Assembly: GCA_016617855.1 (NCBI GenBank)
Contig: JAECUM010003302.1
Coordinates: forward strand, 46,795-110,794
Direction: 5' to 3'
Source of the DNA: Megalonaias nervosa
Lineage: Eukaryota; Mollusca; Bivalvia; Unionida; Unionidae
DNA length: 64,000 nt
The translations under genes were made by a program, and so were the position numbers. The notes beneath the pieces were generated by a model, which was given only the letters and a program-made list of their open reading frames with translations, was not told the origin of the DNA and did not search any database. Positions 11,095 to 23,124 of the stretch are shown piece after piece. Numbering within the stretch: position 1 is the first letter of the stretch; each line of letters begins with the position of its first letter.

Positions 11095-12606
11095 TTTGCT
11101 GTAAAATTGTCATTGTGTTTAAAAAAAGAGAGTGTACCAAAGTAAAAGTAAGTGTCTTTGTCTTGATTTTATTGTACTATTGATAAGTGATTTAAACACG
11201 CATTCACATCATTCAGTCATGGAGGAAAACGGAATGACGTTTTGCTTGATTTTGGTAATCGTTGAGTAGTGCTTCTTTTCTAAGAGATATCGGTGGCCCT
11301 GAAAGGACCGTTGGGTATTTGTTTCTTTACAAAATCATGGACTTGACATCATTAGCTTTAACTGTCTCGAGACCTGTCTACGATCAAGTCATACTCCTTC
11401 TCCTCCTCCAACAGTTGCTGCTTTGGTAGTGATAATAGTAACTGCTGTTGCTGCTGGCATCTCAGTGGCGGTGGGCGTGAATGTAGGGACGGAAGGCTTG
11501 GTATGCTTGGCACGTGAAGGCGTCTTTCTCTTATGTTAAGGTTTTTTTTTTTTTTCACTGTCTTCCTTATGTCCTCCTTTACACTTCGAAGTTTTTATCT
11601 TCTCTTCTTCTACGTCTCGTTTTCTTCTTGCCTCTTCCTTCTATTGCTGAATAAACAAACAATACTTGTTCTGCTTCTTTCTACCCTTGTGAAAGAACTC
11701 TCCATTTCTTCATTCTGTCTCTTTCTAAAATCCTCCACCAAAGGTAATGATGAAGAGGGTAGTGAAGGTAATACTACTGGCGCAGGCACAAATTCTTGCA
11801 AAGACGAGAGAAAATCGGCTAAATCGAAATTAAAGTCATCCTCTTATGGAAGCAATACAGTTGCATTTGCAGCTGAAGTACTGCCACACACTGTATCCAC
11901 AGCATTAGCACCCCAACATGTGGTCTCTTGGTTTCAGCCATACTGAAACTACGTCGCAATGATAAACTGCATACAAACACTGCCCCGCCTATATCCTGAA
12001 TGTGACGTCACGCGCCCGCTCCATTCTGACTGAAAGAAAGTCTCCCCTCTCTGACCGAATTTTGTAACGCGCATTTGGATTGTTCAAACATTTCAAACCG
12101 TGTCGATCCGGTCATAGGCTACATTTACAAGAGACTAGTCCCACTGTTTCACATGTTCTGAAATATCATTAAAGTGTATCTGACGTTAGCTAGCGTAGAG
12201 GCATCAACACTCGTTTCGGGATGCTATTTAACCCGGGCCATCAGATTCATGTCAAATCACCATGTGCCATTACGAGAATCACAGACACGGCAATATGGAA
12301 GAAATGAGTATGTGTGGAGAGGCAAGTCTGTTTGAATAGAGTCTTGAGGATCAACTGTTAAAGGAAGTTTGAGGAAGAGAAGAAGACCGGTGAGATGCCA
12401 CTTATGTTAATTCAGCTTGGTTTAAACCTGGCCATTTTCACGGCCACCAACATCTCTACTGCTCAGTCAATGCCATTTGTATTTGTCTATTTTGTATATA
12501 TGTGTTTGTCTATTTTGTTGACAACATCAACACAAACTTAAAAACAAATTACCATTACCATTCATGTTTGCCCCATTAACACATTGGTCCCCATAAATAC
12601 GTTCTC
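11095..12606. other. Unassigned, low-complexity open frames on both strands
   Basis: Between 11358 and 11946 both strands stay open because of CTT/CTC-rich sequence; the minus strand reads Pro/Ser/Glu-rich peptides such as PSLPSSSLPLVEDF. 11947-12606 has no feature. These could be parts of the element that held the polymerase, but no motif supports it. Confidence 0.35.
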
Positions 12607-12635
12607 GGGGTCGTTCACATATTACGTCACGCATT
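12607..12635 (+). repeat. Left terminal inverted repeat
   Basis: Starts GGGGTCGTTCACATATTACG and includes CACGCAT. It pairs with 16328-16356. Subterminal GTGACGAAGTGTGACGA follows at about 12657. Confidence 0.85.
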
Positions 12636-13918
12636 GGGGAGAGGGGGTCAAAAGTTGTGACGAAGTGTGACGAGGGGAGTGGGGGTGTAGAAATATGACG
12701 TCACAATAAATATGAGCGTGGAACGCTTCTTTCAAAAATAATGTCAGAACAAAAAAGATTTTGTGACCTGAATCCTCTGTCCATTTTTATCCACAATAGA
12801 TAACAACTCTCTCGTTGACGACTTATATTAATATTATTATCTCAGATAAAATAATGAGTAATTGTAATAACCTTTAACTGGTATAAATGTTGTTTTTTTA
12901 ATTATGTAATTCTTTTTTAATATAATGTAATACACACTTTAAAACAAAATGTAGACTAAATAAAATGCAGGCCTACTGATGATTAAACTTAGATTTTAGA
13001 AAAGTAAAACAATAGGCTAACAAGTTATCACCATCCTGACAACAGTCCGACGAGATCAAAGACACACGAGTTTAGCAAGTTGAAAGAATGTATTCGGTCC
13101 GCAGTGAACGTTTAATCTTTTAATAATTTTTATGTGAAAAAACAACAAATGTAATTAGCGAGTAGCGCCAATGTTGGGCCCTGTGTCGTGCTGGGATGCC
13201 GCACATTAAAGGGAATAAATATATCAAATGTTGGCTTTTATTCTTTCTTTTTTTGTTCTATTTATTGAAAACGTTTTGCTGACACCACTGAAGTGCTAGA
13301 TTATAAACAGTCCTACTAAAAAGTGATATTACAAAATATTGACTACAAATAATATAGAATTCTTGCCATTTCTTCCTCTTGGAATTCTTGATTATATCAC
13401 ATCCTCCATGTCTTCAATTAAAAAACTTTTAAGTATTCTTGTAAAAAGTCACAAAACTAGTCAGAAAATGTATTTGGTGTGCCTGTCAATCAAACACATC
13501 ACAACAACAGTCAGCTAATCTTATTTTGGTACAAAATATAGACCTACAATTTATTATGCCCAATACAACATAGAAATCCCATATTTAATGCTAGCTTTCA
13601 AACACAGGGAACTGAAATAGGGGCATTATAACTGGAAAGTTAGCTGGGAGTCTAAAAGTAATTATATTTGACATGAGTGAAATTCACATTTGCTGATAAC
13701 AAGGTGATGAACGATAAAGCAAACACTGGCAGGCAAGCATCGGAATCTTGAGATATTCCGACCTGGGGCCTGTCTGAGGAGTAACTAGTTAACATTTACG
13801 CTATTGAAACCATACAACGTAAGGTGTCCAGTGTTAAATAGTTTTCATGTTCATGACTTTTCGGCAGCCCATAACAATGTATAAAAATAAATGATATCAG
13901 TCTTTATTTGACGTTTAT

Positions 13919-16128
13919 GTGCTAGCATATCCTACAAAAACCAAAAAGATGTGCCAAGATGAACTTATTATAAAGTGGAATAGTATCAAGAATGACACAT
14001 ATTTGGCTGAAAAAGTTAACCATATGTTGCAAGAGATCAAGGCGATCTCCGTTACGAGAAAAGGATCACTTCTTAACATTTGGACAAAACAAGCACCATC
14101 AGTTTCAAAAAAAGTTTCTACTCAGGATAATTTAGAGTCCAGTGAACAACCGACTGATGTCTTGAATATCATTACTTCTGAAACATTGCCTTCTACAAGC
14201 CCTTTGGCTACTCCGAGAAATGCTACTGTTCAATTACATTTTGAAGTCCCAAACTGATGTCATAAATTCTGACCTCGTTGGTTTGTATAATCGGCAGAAA
14301 CAAGGACTACTTTCAAATGAACAGAACTTAGATTTAAAAGATAAACAAAAAAGAAAAACTGAGTTGGAAAAGAAACTAAAGAGGAAGGAAGATGATCAAA
14401 AAAGATCCCAGAAACCAAGGGATTTGAAAAAATCAAAACTGAATGCTTTATTGGAAGATAATCCTGAACTGCTCACAAAACTGAATATCAGAGCCAGCTG
14501 TGGCCAATCAAATATCGAAGAGGAACAAACATTGCTTTTGAAAACTATACTGGATATCGCAATGCATGGTTCAGCTTCTCATGAAAAAAAATAGTTCGAA
14601 GTCTACAGAAGTATCAAAACTTTAGATCAATTAACAGAGCATTTAAGAAAAGATGGCTTCAATATAAGTCGAAGTGGACTATACCTTCGTCTACTTCCTA
14701 AGCGTTGTTCGTCTTCAGAAGGTAAGCATCATGTAACCACTGTCCCAGTAAAGTTAATTAGAGCGCAGACTGATTATCACACACTGGTTTTTGTAGGATA
14801 TGCTAGCACATATTGATGGCCAGTTTTGCACAGCTACAATAAGACATTTAGAAGAACTGTCTTCCATGCTTTAACCGGATGAGGTTTATTTTATCAGCCA
14901 GGACGATAAATATTGCGTCCCAATTGGTCTGGTCGCTGCCAATAAACAGAGTCCACTGCTAATGCACGTTGGGTATAAAGTAAGTCTTCCTGACCATGAC
15001 TGGGTAGTTGCTGCCCGGCACAAACTAATACCAGCGGTGTATGCCGGCATTGAGATCCATCGCAACGATCATGGAAAAAGAGACGCTGTTGGCTTTTCTG
15101 GCCCAACGTTTATAGCCATCCGATCTGGAAAACACTCCGCATCAACAGCACTCAGCCATGGATTTGACTTTGAAAAGTTGCTGTGTCTGACAGAGTTCGA
15201 TACCATAACCAGGGCTGATATTGATAAATTGGTCAAGCCGATTCTCGTGTTTACTGTTGATGATGGGCCGGATGAAAACCCACGGTATCAAAAAGTCATA
15301 AAAGTTGCCATCCACCATTTCTTGAAACATGATCTTGACTCTGTTTTTGTTGCAACAAATGCTCCGGGACGAAGTGCTTTTAACAGAGTGTAGAGAAAGA
15401 TGGTGCCACTGAGCAGGGAACTGAGTGGATTAATATTACCTCATGACAACTATGGCAGCCATTTAGACGAACGAGGTAAGACAATTGACATTGAGCTAGA
15501 GAAGAAAAACTTTGAATTTGCCGGAAAAACGTTGGCAGAAATATGGTCACAGTTGACTGTAGACAATTACCCAACCATTGCTGAGTATATGGATCCATTA
15601 AATTCAGAGCTCATGGAACAGGATATATTGTGTAGAGATCAAAACTGGTATGACACCCATGTCCGCTCAAGCCATTTCTTGTTTTAGATTGTGAAGTGTG
15701 ACGACAACATGTGCTGTTCGAAAGCACGAAGCTCATACTTCAGCGTGATAAAAGACAGATTTCTTCCTCCTCTTTTACCCATTGTTCAAAAATGTGAAGG
15801 GCTTAAAGTTCCAAAACGAGCAACAGGTGGAGCCTTGCACAAATTTCCATCCTTATTTGCAACTCAAAGTCTCAAAACGGAAGACGTTCTACCTCGGTCA
15901 GCAAACACATTTCGGACAATTCCCTACGATCTTTATTGCCCTTCTCTTCAATCTGTGCTGAATGAGAGAATTTGCAAGATATGCCACTTGTACTTCAGCT
16001 CTCTGGTCATGTTGCGAAGTCACTCAGTCCTTCACAAACAAATAGCAGTTCCATCGAAGCGCATCAGACCAATGAGAGTCGCTACTAGAAGGCAACGCGA
16101 AATGATGGTCATACTAGCAAAAGCCTGA
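13919..16128 (+). pseudogene. Transposase-like gene, broken, with C-terminal C2H2 finger
   Basis: The frame runs in pieces: 13919-14257 (frame 2), 14220-14800 (frame 3, TAG at 14592), then 14800-16128 (frame 1, stops at 14872, 15391 and 15685). Together they would encode about 730 residues. The N-terminal half has a strongly charged Lys/Glu coiled-coil-like stretch (about 14330-14460). The central part holds clustered acidic residues: ISQDDK (~14905), LPDHDWVVAARHKLIP (~14990-15035) and FTVDDGPDENPRY (~15250-15290). These look like parts of a DDE/RNase H-fold active site. The C-terminus has a C2H2 finger, CKICHLYF...H....H (~15973-16038). Position between the TIRs supports a transposase role. 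The acidic-site assignment is inference. Confidence 0.7.
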
Positions 16129-16327
16129 TTAATTAAACACTATTTTATATAAAAGATTGTTTTGTCTGTATGGTTAACTGATTTATATTACATTTACTTT
16201 TCAGTATTTCAAAAACTTGCGGGGAAAAAGGGGGGGGGGTAAGAGATTTGTGACGTCACATAGAGGGGGGTCTGGGTTTTTGTGACGAAGTGTGACGAAG
16301 GGGGAGGGGGGTCAAAAATGGCAAAAA

Positions 16328-16356
16328 TATGCGTGACGTCATCTGTGGACGACCCC
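16328..16356 (-). repeat. Right terminal inverted repeat
   Basis: On the minus strand it starts GGGGTCGTCCACAGATGACG, matching the left terminus. Inside it is a GTGACGAAGTGTGACGA motif (about 16280) in the same orientation as the left copy. Confidence 0.85.
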
Positions 16357-17405
16357 CTCCCGAGAAACACACTTTTGTTCCTATAATACCATTTCTACGT
16401 TAAACCTATGGACACCTTTCGGCCTATATAATGATTTTCCCCCTAATACCCACACCTAACTACTTCTGTGTATACTGGTAAGAATATGTTAATGCCTTTT
16501 ATACTAATTCAACTAACACCGTCGGTCAGTTTCAATAGCTCAATTTATAATGAATAATCCATTGTATGCACATTATACTTGGAAGCATATTCTGTACAAG
16601 AGCAAAGATAAACAGAAGCATATTAGCTTCACTGCAAACAATATTAGTGAGAACAACCGACCATCAATGTACAAAGCCTCGTGATTAATACAGTTGTAAT
16701 TGAATGTTATATTATCACCACTTGTTTCATACTTTGTTTGATCTGTGCATCCTTAATTAATCGAATTGAAAACACAAATAATGGGATCATCGGACCAAGA
16801 ACTGGCAAATCCAGTTTGATAAACGCCGCTATAATTAAATAACTCTTGATGTCATTTACCAATTTGCTGAATTTAGTACAATTCTTGAAGGCAAAACATA
16901 ATGTTGACTTGAAATAACTATGATCGTTGGTTACATGGAAGTGTTATTATATTATGTATGTATTACTATAATAAAATATCTATTCAGAAAATAAATATAA
17001 AATCGATTTGATATATGATTTAATTGAAATATTTTCAGATATTTTAAAGGTCAAAATGAAAATAAGTTGGTTTACTGGCTCAAGATTTAACTCAAAAGAT
17101 AAAAATTTAAAGATGACAGAAAAGTACAAAATATTGTTGTATTATTGTTGAAATTCGGCCATACTGTTTCAAAATGTTTTTAAGATATACTAATAAAAAT
17201 AATAACTTTATATTTTGTTTAATTGTAATTACTGAAATGTTATTATGTTTTTTAAATCTAAATGAGATAGCTCGTGTATAATTTGTTCTGATTTAGATTA
17301 GAAATTTGCTAATAACTATCTGATGTAAATTTAAGAGCTGAAAATGACTCTTTTACATTCTATTATGTTTGGGAAATTGGGAAACAGTAATAACTACCAA
17401 AATAA

Positions 17406-17468
<63 letters not shown>
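16357..17468. other. AT-rich intergenic DNA ending in (AT)n
   Basis: No gene is seen. An alternating AT microsatellite occupies about 17409-17468, directly before the TMEM258 promoter region. Confidence 0.55.
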
Positions 17469-17471
<3 letters not shown>

Positions 17472-17604
17472 TTGGTCCCATCATTCAGCCTGGCCTTTGG
17501 GCCGGATCAGCCCGTAGTTTGGGCTGAATTATCCCTGGTCCGAATCAGACATCATTCATTACGCAAGCGCAACACGGGCACTTGTTCTTTTCCGGTTACA
17601 GAAA
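17469..17604 (+). promoter_or_regulatory. TMEM258: TMEM258 promoter/5' UTR region
   Basis: This ~135-bp block is markedly less AT-rich than its surroundings and ends at the inferred start codon. It has ACGCAAGCGCA (resembling an NRF1 site) and a pyrimidine-rich TTCTTTTCCGG just upstream of the ATG (compatible with an ETS site or TOP-like start). There is no TATA box. This suits a housekeeping promoter; site names are pattern matches only. Confidence 0.4.
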
Positions 17605-20600
17605 ATGGTTAGTACCGGCAAGTATTTCTTTTGTCATCAGTGCTGTAGAATGTCACTGTGATCTACAACGCATTTCCTGGTAGTATCTAACTATGGCGTA
17701 GCTCTTCTCAATGACCTATACTTGTCGTGGAAATATTTTGCATGAAACCAGAATAGTTTTGTAAGATCGCGACCGATGTGGTCGCCACGTATGAAAGATA
17801 TTGACTTCCGGTTAATATGATCTGTAGAACTGAACTGTAATTACTTACAATACATTCTTAAATCAATTAAATTAATCGTACCATTTCCAAACATGTGCTT
17901 TTACTTTCCGCTCCTAAAGTCTCTGCATTAGACCGGCACGTACTCCGCCACATTAACTAATGACATTACCGGTCTAACTACTGGTTGTGGCGTACAGTGC
18001 TGCTCGATGAAGACCATTCAGGATATCTATAAGACTTCAAAACTGATTTATATTGATGGGAAGGGAATGGGAGAATTTTATATCCAGATGCAAAATTCTC
18101 ACATTGCTTTTGTTCCACCCTCTTGTTAAGGGGGAACTTGAGACCAGTTATGAACCATATTTTCGCATAGTTCGTGCTACATCTTGCTGCCCAAATAACG
18201 GCCTTATGTATTCCGATGTTGACTGACCAAATTTTCAAGAATATCGCGCACACTTAGCAGCACATATTGATGCTTTTCCACATTAAAGTCATGTTAATTT
18301 AGGCGGACTTTACTTCGATGTCTTTTTTCAGATGAATTCAGATTCTCTCAAAAGGCAATTAGACGTGCTTTTTATGTTCAGTTGACCTTCATTTCAGTTG
18401 GTTGGAATGTGATGGAAGCAGGGAATGCTGAAATTGGTTAAAATGATGATAAATATCTTTAGTTAAGGAAATATTCTTCAACTTAATCCCATTTCAATAT
18501 TCCTGGCTTCCATTGCATTCCATCCAGCTGAATAGAACATGGAAATGTGCCCATTTGCTACTATCAGAATTTGATTTCATCAGGAAAAAGACAGCAAAGT
18601 ACGTAAAATGAGTTAGATTTAAATTTGTGGAAGAGTGTTGATATGGGCTGCCAAATGTGTGAGATATTCCTGAAAATACTGCCTCTTGTTCTCCAGTCAG
18701 TCGACTTGGGAATATGCTACACAAGGCCGTTATTTGGGCAGTAAGATATAATGCAAAAATATCATGTGATATGTAATACATTGTAAGACTAAGTTCATAC
18801 CTCATGCTGACAGTTTGCATGTTAAGAGTCTTGCTGCTTTATTTGTACCAATGCTTAACTTTGATGCCTTTTACAAATAAATCCAAGATACAATGATGCA
18901 ACTGGAGCTTTAGCGCGTGTCCATCTCATTTTGAAAACTGCTTTGCTTCTTATTTAGTGTAAGAGAGGAAGTAGAATAACTACAGATGATGGCAATTTCA
19001 ATGCCTAGCAGTTGTGGACAATTAAAACTTAAAAATCGTTGTTAAGAAGGTAGACAATTAAAGCTTAAAAATCATTGCTAAGAAGATAGACTTGTATGTG
19101 GCTAAATTATCTTACAGAAATCGGACAAATATTCCATTTTTGGGGATGGATTGTTTTACTTAATCTTTGGCTGGATTGTAGGTCATCATTGGAATTGTCC
19201 TCCACAAGAAACATTGCTAATGATCAAAATTCAGGATTTTCTACAAATATAGTAACACTTGAATAAACTTTCAATATAGTCATACTTAACTGGAAAACCT
19301 GACCTGTTGATAAACTCAGCGAACTTTAAATCAAAGCATTTCAGGCCTTCCTGGTTGTTGTTGTTGTAGGGCTTAATGCCATTTTTTCAGCACACGATAG
19401 GCTATACATGGCGGCCAGTAATAATGGTGGAGGAAGAAACCGGGAAATACCCGGAAAGAACCACCGACCCACAAGAAGCTACTGGCAAGCTTTCTCACAT
19501 ATACATATTAACCGAATCCGAGACTTGAACCCACGCAGACAGAGGTGAGATGGCAATGATCTGTAACGGAGAGCGCTTTAGACCACTCGGCCACTCGGGG
19601 CCCTGGGCCTTACTGGTAAAGATATTGCTAGGTTGACCAAGGAGCTTTTGTTGGTTTTCTTCATCTTGACATACCTATTCAGACCTTTCAAGCTCTTTCA
19701 CTTCTGTTTCAGGCAAGCTCCATAGAATCGATGAACCGCTATGTGAGTCCAATAAACCCAGCCGTGTTCCCACACTTGACAGTGGTTCTACTGGGAATAG
19801 GAATCTTCTTTATGGCATGGTTCTTTGTGTATCCTTTGTCATAACATGCTGTACTGTTACACATATATCCAGTCAGAACTGCCAAAGTGATCAATGTTGT
19901 ACAAATTACATGATAATCATGACATTAGCTGAATATTGTCTTTGATAATTAATTTTTCAAGGGTGTATGGGAAAAATTATTCATTTTATATTGCACAAGA
20001 AATTATATATGTGTGTGTGTGTGTGTGTGTATATATATACATACATACATACATACATACATTCTTATATACATACATATGTTCACCTTTTAAAATTAGT
20101 TTCTGAACAGATGCCATGTACCAAATAACATTATTATTATTATTATTGCATTAGTATTATGACCATGATTGTTTTGTTGTATGGGTCAACAAAATCATAA
20201 AATAGTCATATATATTGTTCTCTCTTAAATTTATGTTCCGTGCAAGAATACTGTATCCTGTTCATTTTAATCCATCCAACAAATCATTCATCACTAACTT
20301 AAATTAATCACTTATTTTTAGTTGTTGTGTTTGCTTCACTCAACAAGATGAGAAGACAGTCCTATGTAGAGGTCAACGATGAATAGGGAATCAAGAGAAG
20401 CAATATATAGCCATTTTTGTGACACAGTAACCCAAACTTTGCCAGCGTTTAATGACAGGATCAGATATTTTATAACCCTAGACAATAACAAAAAGGAATA
20501 CAAGTTGTATCTGTTCACAAAGATTAACTTTTTTCATCAGAGGTAGCAGCCAAATTATAGATGAAGATATCAAGATTATACCCGTCAAAATGGCACAGTA

Positions 20601-22472
20601 AGCAACTGCTGTGATAACATGACTGCATTTGCACAATCCTGCAAACAAATTTCTTTGACACTCTCATTTAATGATTAAATCTGCCTCACTTTTGAAGCTG
20701 GCATATTGGTACCTTTGAGTTCGATTCTATGTCACTGAAGTACAGTGAGTACAAGCAGAGTATGAAATGTTAGCACATCAATTCACATGATACGCTTTTT
20801 TCTTAAAATTATGTTATCATGAGCTGTATGCATGGGTTCAAGTCTCGGGCTTGGCAGATGTGGGTATATGAGAAAGCTAACCAGTAGCTTCCAGTGGGTC
20901 AGTGGCTCACACTGAGGTTTTCCCAGGTTCTTCCTCCACCAGTTATACTGGCCACCATGTATCATGAGTTGAAAAATGGTATTAAACCAATAACAACAAT
21001 GGCATGAAACAAAAGTTTGCATACTGAGAGTGGCCACTATTGGTACATTCCAGTAACCAACTTAAGACGATGAAAACCACTGCTTGTCAGGAAACACTTG
21101 TCTGCTACCTGCAGAAGGCCAATGATCATTAGACACAGAGCATTTATATGGGAAATTTGATGGAGGTGGGGAATTAGAAGCACTGTGACCAGGAACCGCT
21201 GTGTATAGGTTACCATTGGGACAAGTTTGAATGTACATTATATATGAGGGAGGGATTAACCAAAAATAGGTCACTTAATTTGATTTGATTTAGACATTAT
21301 TTATTTGACAAAGTCATCGTGGAGAATACATAAAATTGAACATGCTCTACCAGTGTCAGTATTTTATTAGACAAAAGAAACTGGAGTATATAACTGATTG
21401 AAGGGGTAGACAAGTTTTTAAAAAACCATGGTTGTCCCAGTGCGACTATCTTGGAAAGTCTGGTTGCCCAGCAGATTGTTATGGCTGCCCAGTAATTTAC
21501 TGCAGTTGTACCCAAAGAAAACTTTGTTCAGAATTTACTCTTTGTGGCCCTGGATGGCTGAGTGGTCTAAAGCGTTCGCCTTTACCAATCACCGCCATCT
21601 CACCTCTGTCCACATAGATTCAAGTCTCTGGCTTGCCCAATGTGGCCACATGAGAAAGCTTGCCAGTAGCTTCCCATGTAGCAGTGGTTCTTAATGGGGT
21701 TTTTGTCAGGTTCTTCTTACACCAGTTATACTGGCTGCTATGTATAGCCCATCTTATGCTGAGAGATGACAGAATACCCAAAACAAAGTATTTAAAAAAT
21801 ACTCTTCATAATAGAAAACCTAGTACCATATTCATTTTCAATCCATTTATTGTGTCAAACGAAAGATGAAAGAAGGCCATAGTGAACTTGGGATGTACAT
21901 CAACCTGCTCTCCTATATTTCTTACTACTTTTTTTTTAGAAAAGGGCCAAAAACAAAAATGTTTTTCCTATTGCACAGGTTTTAAAATTAGGGAGGGGGT
22001 CATTTTTTTTGGGGGGGGGAGGGTTTAGACATTATATTTATTTAATGTAATTTTTTTTTTACCATAAGGAAAAAAGTGCTTGAGTCGGCAAAGAGAAACA
22101 GGGACAGTCAGACAACTGGAAACACCCCTTTTTTGGCCTAGTAGCTAGCAAACTGGTGGAAAAACTGTAATAAGAAAAATTAAAATCTCTTGTAATTATG
22201 TAGGTCATATACCAACACACCTATGCATCTATTTTCTCAGTCTTGGTCAAAATAAATTAAAGAAATTCAGTGTTTACATTGTTTAGTTCGCATGTTCCAT
22301 TTGGTATGGTGGAGAAAGTAAATTTTGTTCTTAACAGCTGTACAGATATGAAGTTACATCAAACAAATTCAACAGAGATATATTTAAGGAATTGCTTGTG
22401 GCACTAGTAGCTTCAATATTTATGGGATTTGGAGTTCTGTTCCTTCTGTTGTGGGTAGGAATCTTTGTATAG
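17605..22472 (+). CDS. TMEM258: Transmembrane protein 258, oligosaccharyltransferase subunit
   Basis: Three coding exons join to 246 nt, 81 residues plus stop: 17605-17607 (ATG only), 19713-19828 and 22346-22472. The protein matches the TMEM258 family almost residue for residue: [16 protein letters not shown], then helix 1 (about 20-40, [18 protein letters not shown]), a short loop with RDIFKELL, and helix 2 (about 56-80, [15 protein letters not shown]). Family length is about 79. TMEM258 is a small ER-membrane subunit of the oligosaccharyltransferase complex for N-glycosylation (counterpart of yeast Ost5). Exon 2 ends in codon 40 (GT|A) and has clean splice sites (TTTCAG before, GTATCC after). 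Exon 1 rests on ATG followed by GTTAGT and phase agreement, so it is the weakest part. Confidence 0.93.
18110..18800. repeat. Long imperfect inverted repeat in TMEM258 intron 1
   Basis: Sequence from about 18170 to 18425 reappears in reverse complement from about 18745 to 18500, centred near 18456. Matching pairs include CTGCCCAAATAACGGCCTT (18190 and its complement near 18730), GTCTTTTTTCAGATGAA with GTCTTTTTCCTGATGAA, and paired TGGAATG...ATGGAAGC blocks near 18400 and 18515. Arms look roughly three-quarters identical by eye. The transcript could fold into a long hairpin. Confidence 0.8.
19017..19088. repeat. 36-bp tandem duplication
   Basis: Two copies of a 36-bp unit starting GACAATTAAA, differing at a few positions. 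It lies in TMEM258 intron 1. Confidence 0.8.
19355..19605 (-). mobile_element. tRNA-derived SINE, family B, with (AAC)n tail
   Basis: On the minus strand it starts with a tRNA-like head (GGCCGAGTGGTCTAAAGCGC, A box; a GGTTCAAGTC-type B box ~45 bp on) and ends in (CAA)n. It is flanked by an 11-bp direct repeat, GGCCTTCCTGG (19344-19354) and GGCCTTACTGG (19606-19616). It is a copy of the family at 20.8, 21.5 and 43.3 kb. Confidence 0.88.
19713..19828 (+). CDS. TMEM258: TMEM258 coding exon 2
   Basis: 116 nt, encoding residues 2-39 and two bases of codon 40. The acceptor is a pyrimidine tract ending TTTCAG; the donor is GTATCC. It contains the conserved [16 protein letters not shown] block. Confidence 0.93.
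20009..20061. repeat. (GT)n-(AT)n-(ACAT)n compound microsatellite
   Basis: Three simple-repeat blocks in a row within TMEM258 intron 2. A short (ATT)n run follows near 20132. Confidence 0.9.
20822..21003 (+). mobile_element. SINE family B, 5' truncated
   Basis: Begins at the B-box region (CATGGGTTCAAGTCTCGGGC) and continues through the family body to a short AATAACAACAA tail. The A-box head is missing. Confidence 0.75.
21548..21782 (+). mobile_element. SINE family B, diverged copy
   Basis: Starts GGCCCTGGATGGCTGAGTGG (A-box region) and has a decayed B box near 21620 and the shared body (GAGAAAGCTTGCCAGTAGCT). The tail is degenerate. Confidence 0.8.
22346..22472 (+). CDS. TMEM258: TMEM258 coding exon 3 with stop
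   Basis: 127 nt from ATATGAAG to TAG. Two AGs occur in a row (22337 and 22345); only the second keeps frame and gives [14 protein letters not shown], matching the family. A donor GTGAGT follows nine bases after the stop, at 22482, so a 3' UTR intron is likely. Confidence 0.93.
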
Positions 22473-23124
22473 CACTTACAGGTGAGTCTGCAGCTGATAT
22501 ATCTTTGGAACATTTTTTTTAATCTGTTGCAATGGCATGTGTTGACAGTGCATTTTTTCAGCTTTAGTGGAACACGTCTAGACATATAGGTGTGTTTTGA
22601 AAATAAAAAGTACAGAACAATTCAGGATATATAGTAGCTCACAGTACTGCTTTACATATCTAATTTGTTACAATTTTTATATTTTGTTATTTCTTTTCTG
22701 CTGGTGTGAGTAATACATAGCAGCATTTATAAATAATTTTGTAAATTTTGACAAAATATCACACCAGTATTTAAGTCTGAATTTATCCAGAATTTGTTTG
22801 AATATGTTTGCCACCTTAAATATAATATATGATTTAAATTGTGATCCAATAAACAAATAAAATACCTTTGGGATTTAAAGGTATATCAATATTCAATTTG
22901 ACTAATATCTTACTAGGATTATATATCACTCTGCACTGGAAAAAAATGTTCAATGCTTTTTCTGTGTTCATTACAAATAGAGACAATCTGTCAGACCACA
23001 AGATCTTTCACCTTATTGTCAAAGTTTTGAGTAACGGTTTGCTATTACATATTTATGATAGCTAGGAACTAGTAACCAGATCAGAATTAATGGCATAATT
23101 AATTGCCTTTCTTTATTTTTCCAG

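Larger units (their letters stand above)
12607..16356 (+). mobile_element. TIR DNA transposon, 3.75 kb, family not identified
   Basis: The ends are inverted copies. The left end reads GGGGTCGTTCACATATTACG and the right end, on the other strand, GGGGTCGTCCACAGATGACG, both continuing TCACGCAT: 3 mismatches in 28. Both ends also carry subterminal G-runs, GTGACGAAGTGTGACGA (same orientation at both ends) and the palindrome TGACGTCA. Between them lies one broken transposase-like frame on the plus strand. A 3-bp CTC borders both sides and may be the target duplication. The TIRs and internal gene are seen; assignment to a superfamily is open. Confidence 0.82.

Noticed and set aside
11358..11946. Long overlapping open frames on both strands
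   Set aside because: Skewed CTT/CTC-rich composition keeps frames open; no domain or splice structure supports a gene.
17978..18820. Two minus-strand frames (91 and 108 codons) as a gene
   Set aside because: They fall in the two arms of the long inverted repeat; when the arms are compared the frames are not conserved (stops in the other arm).
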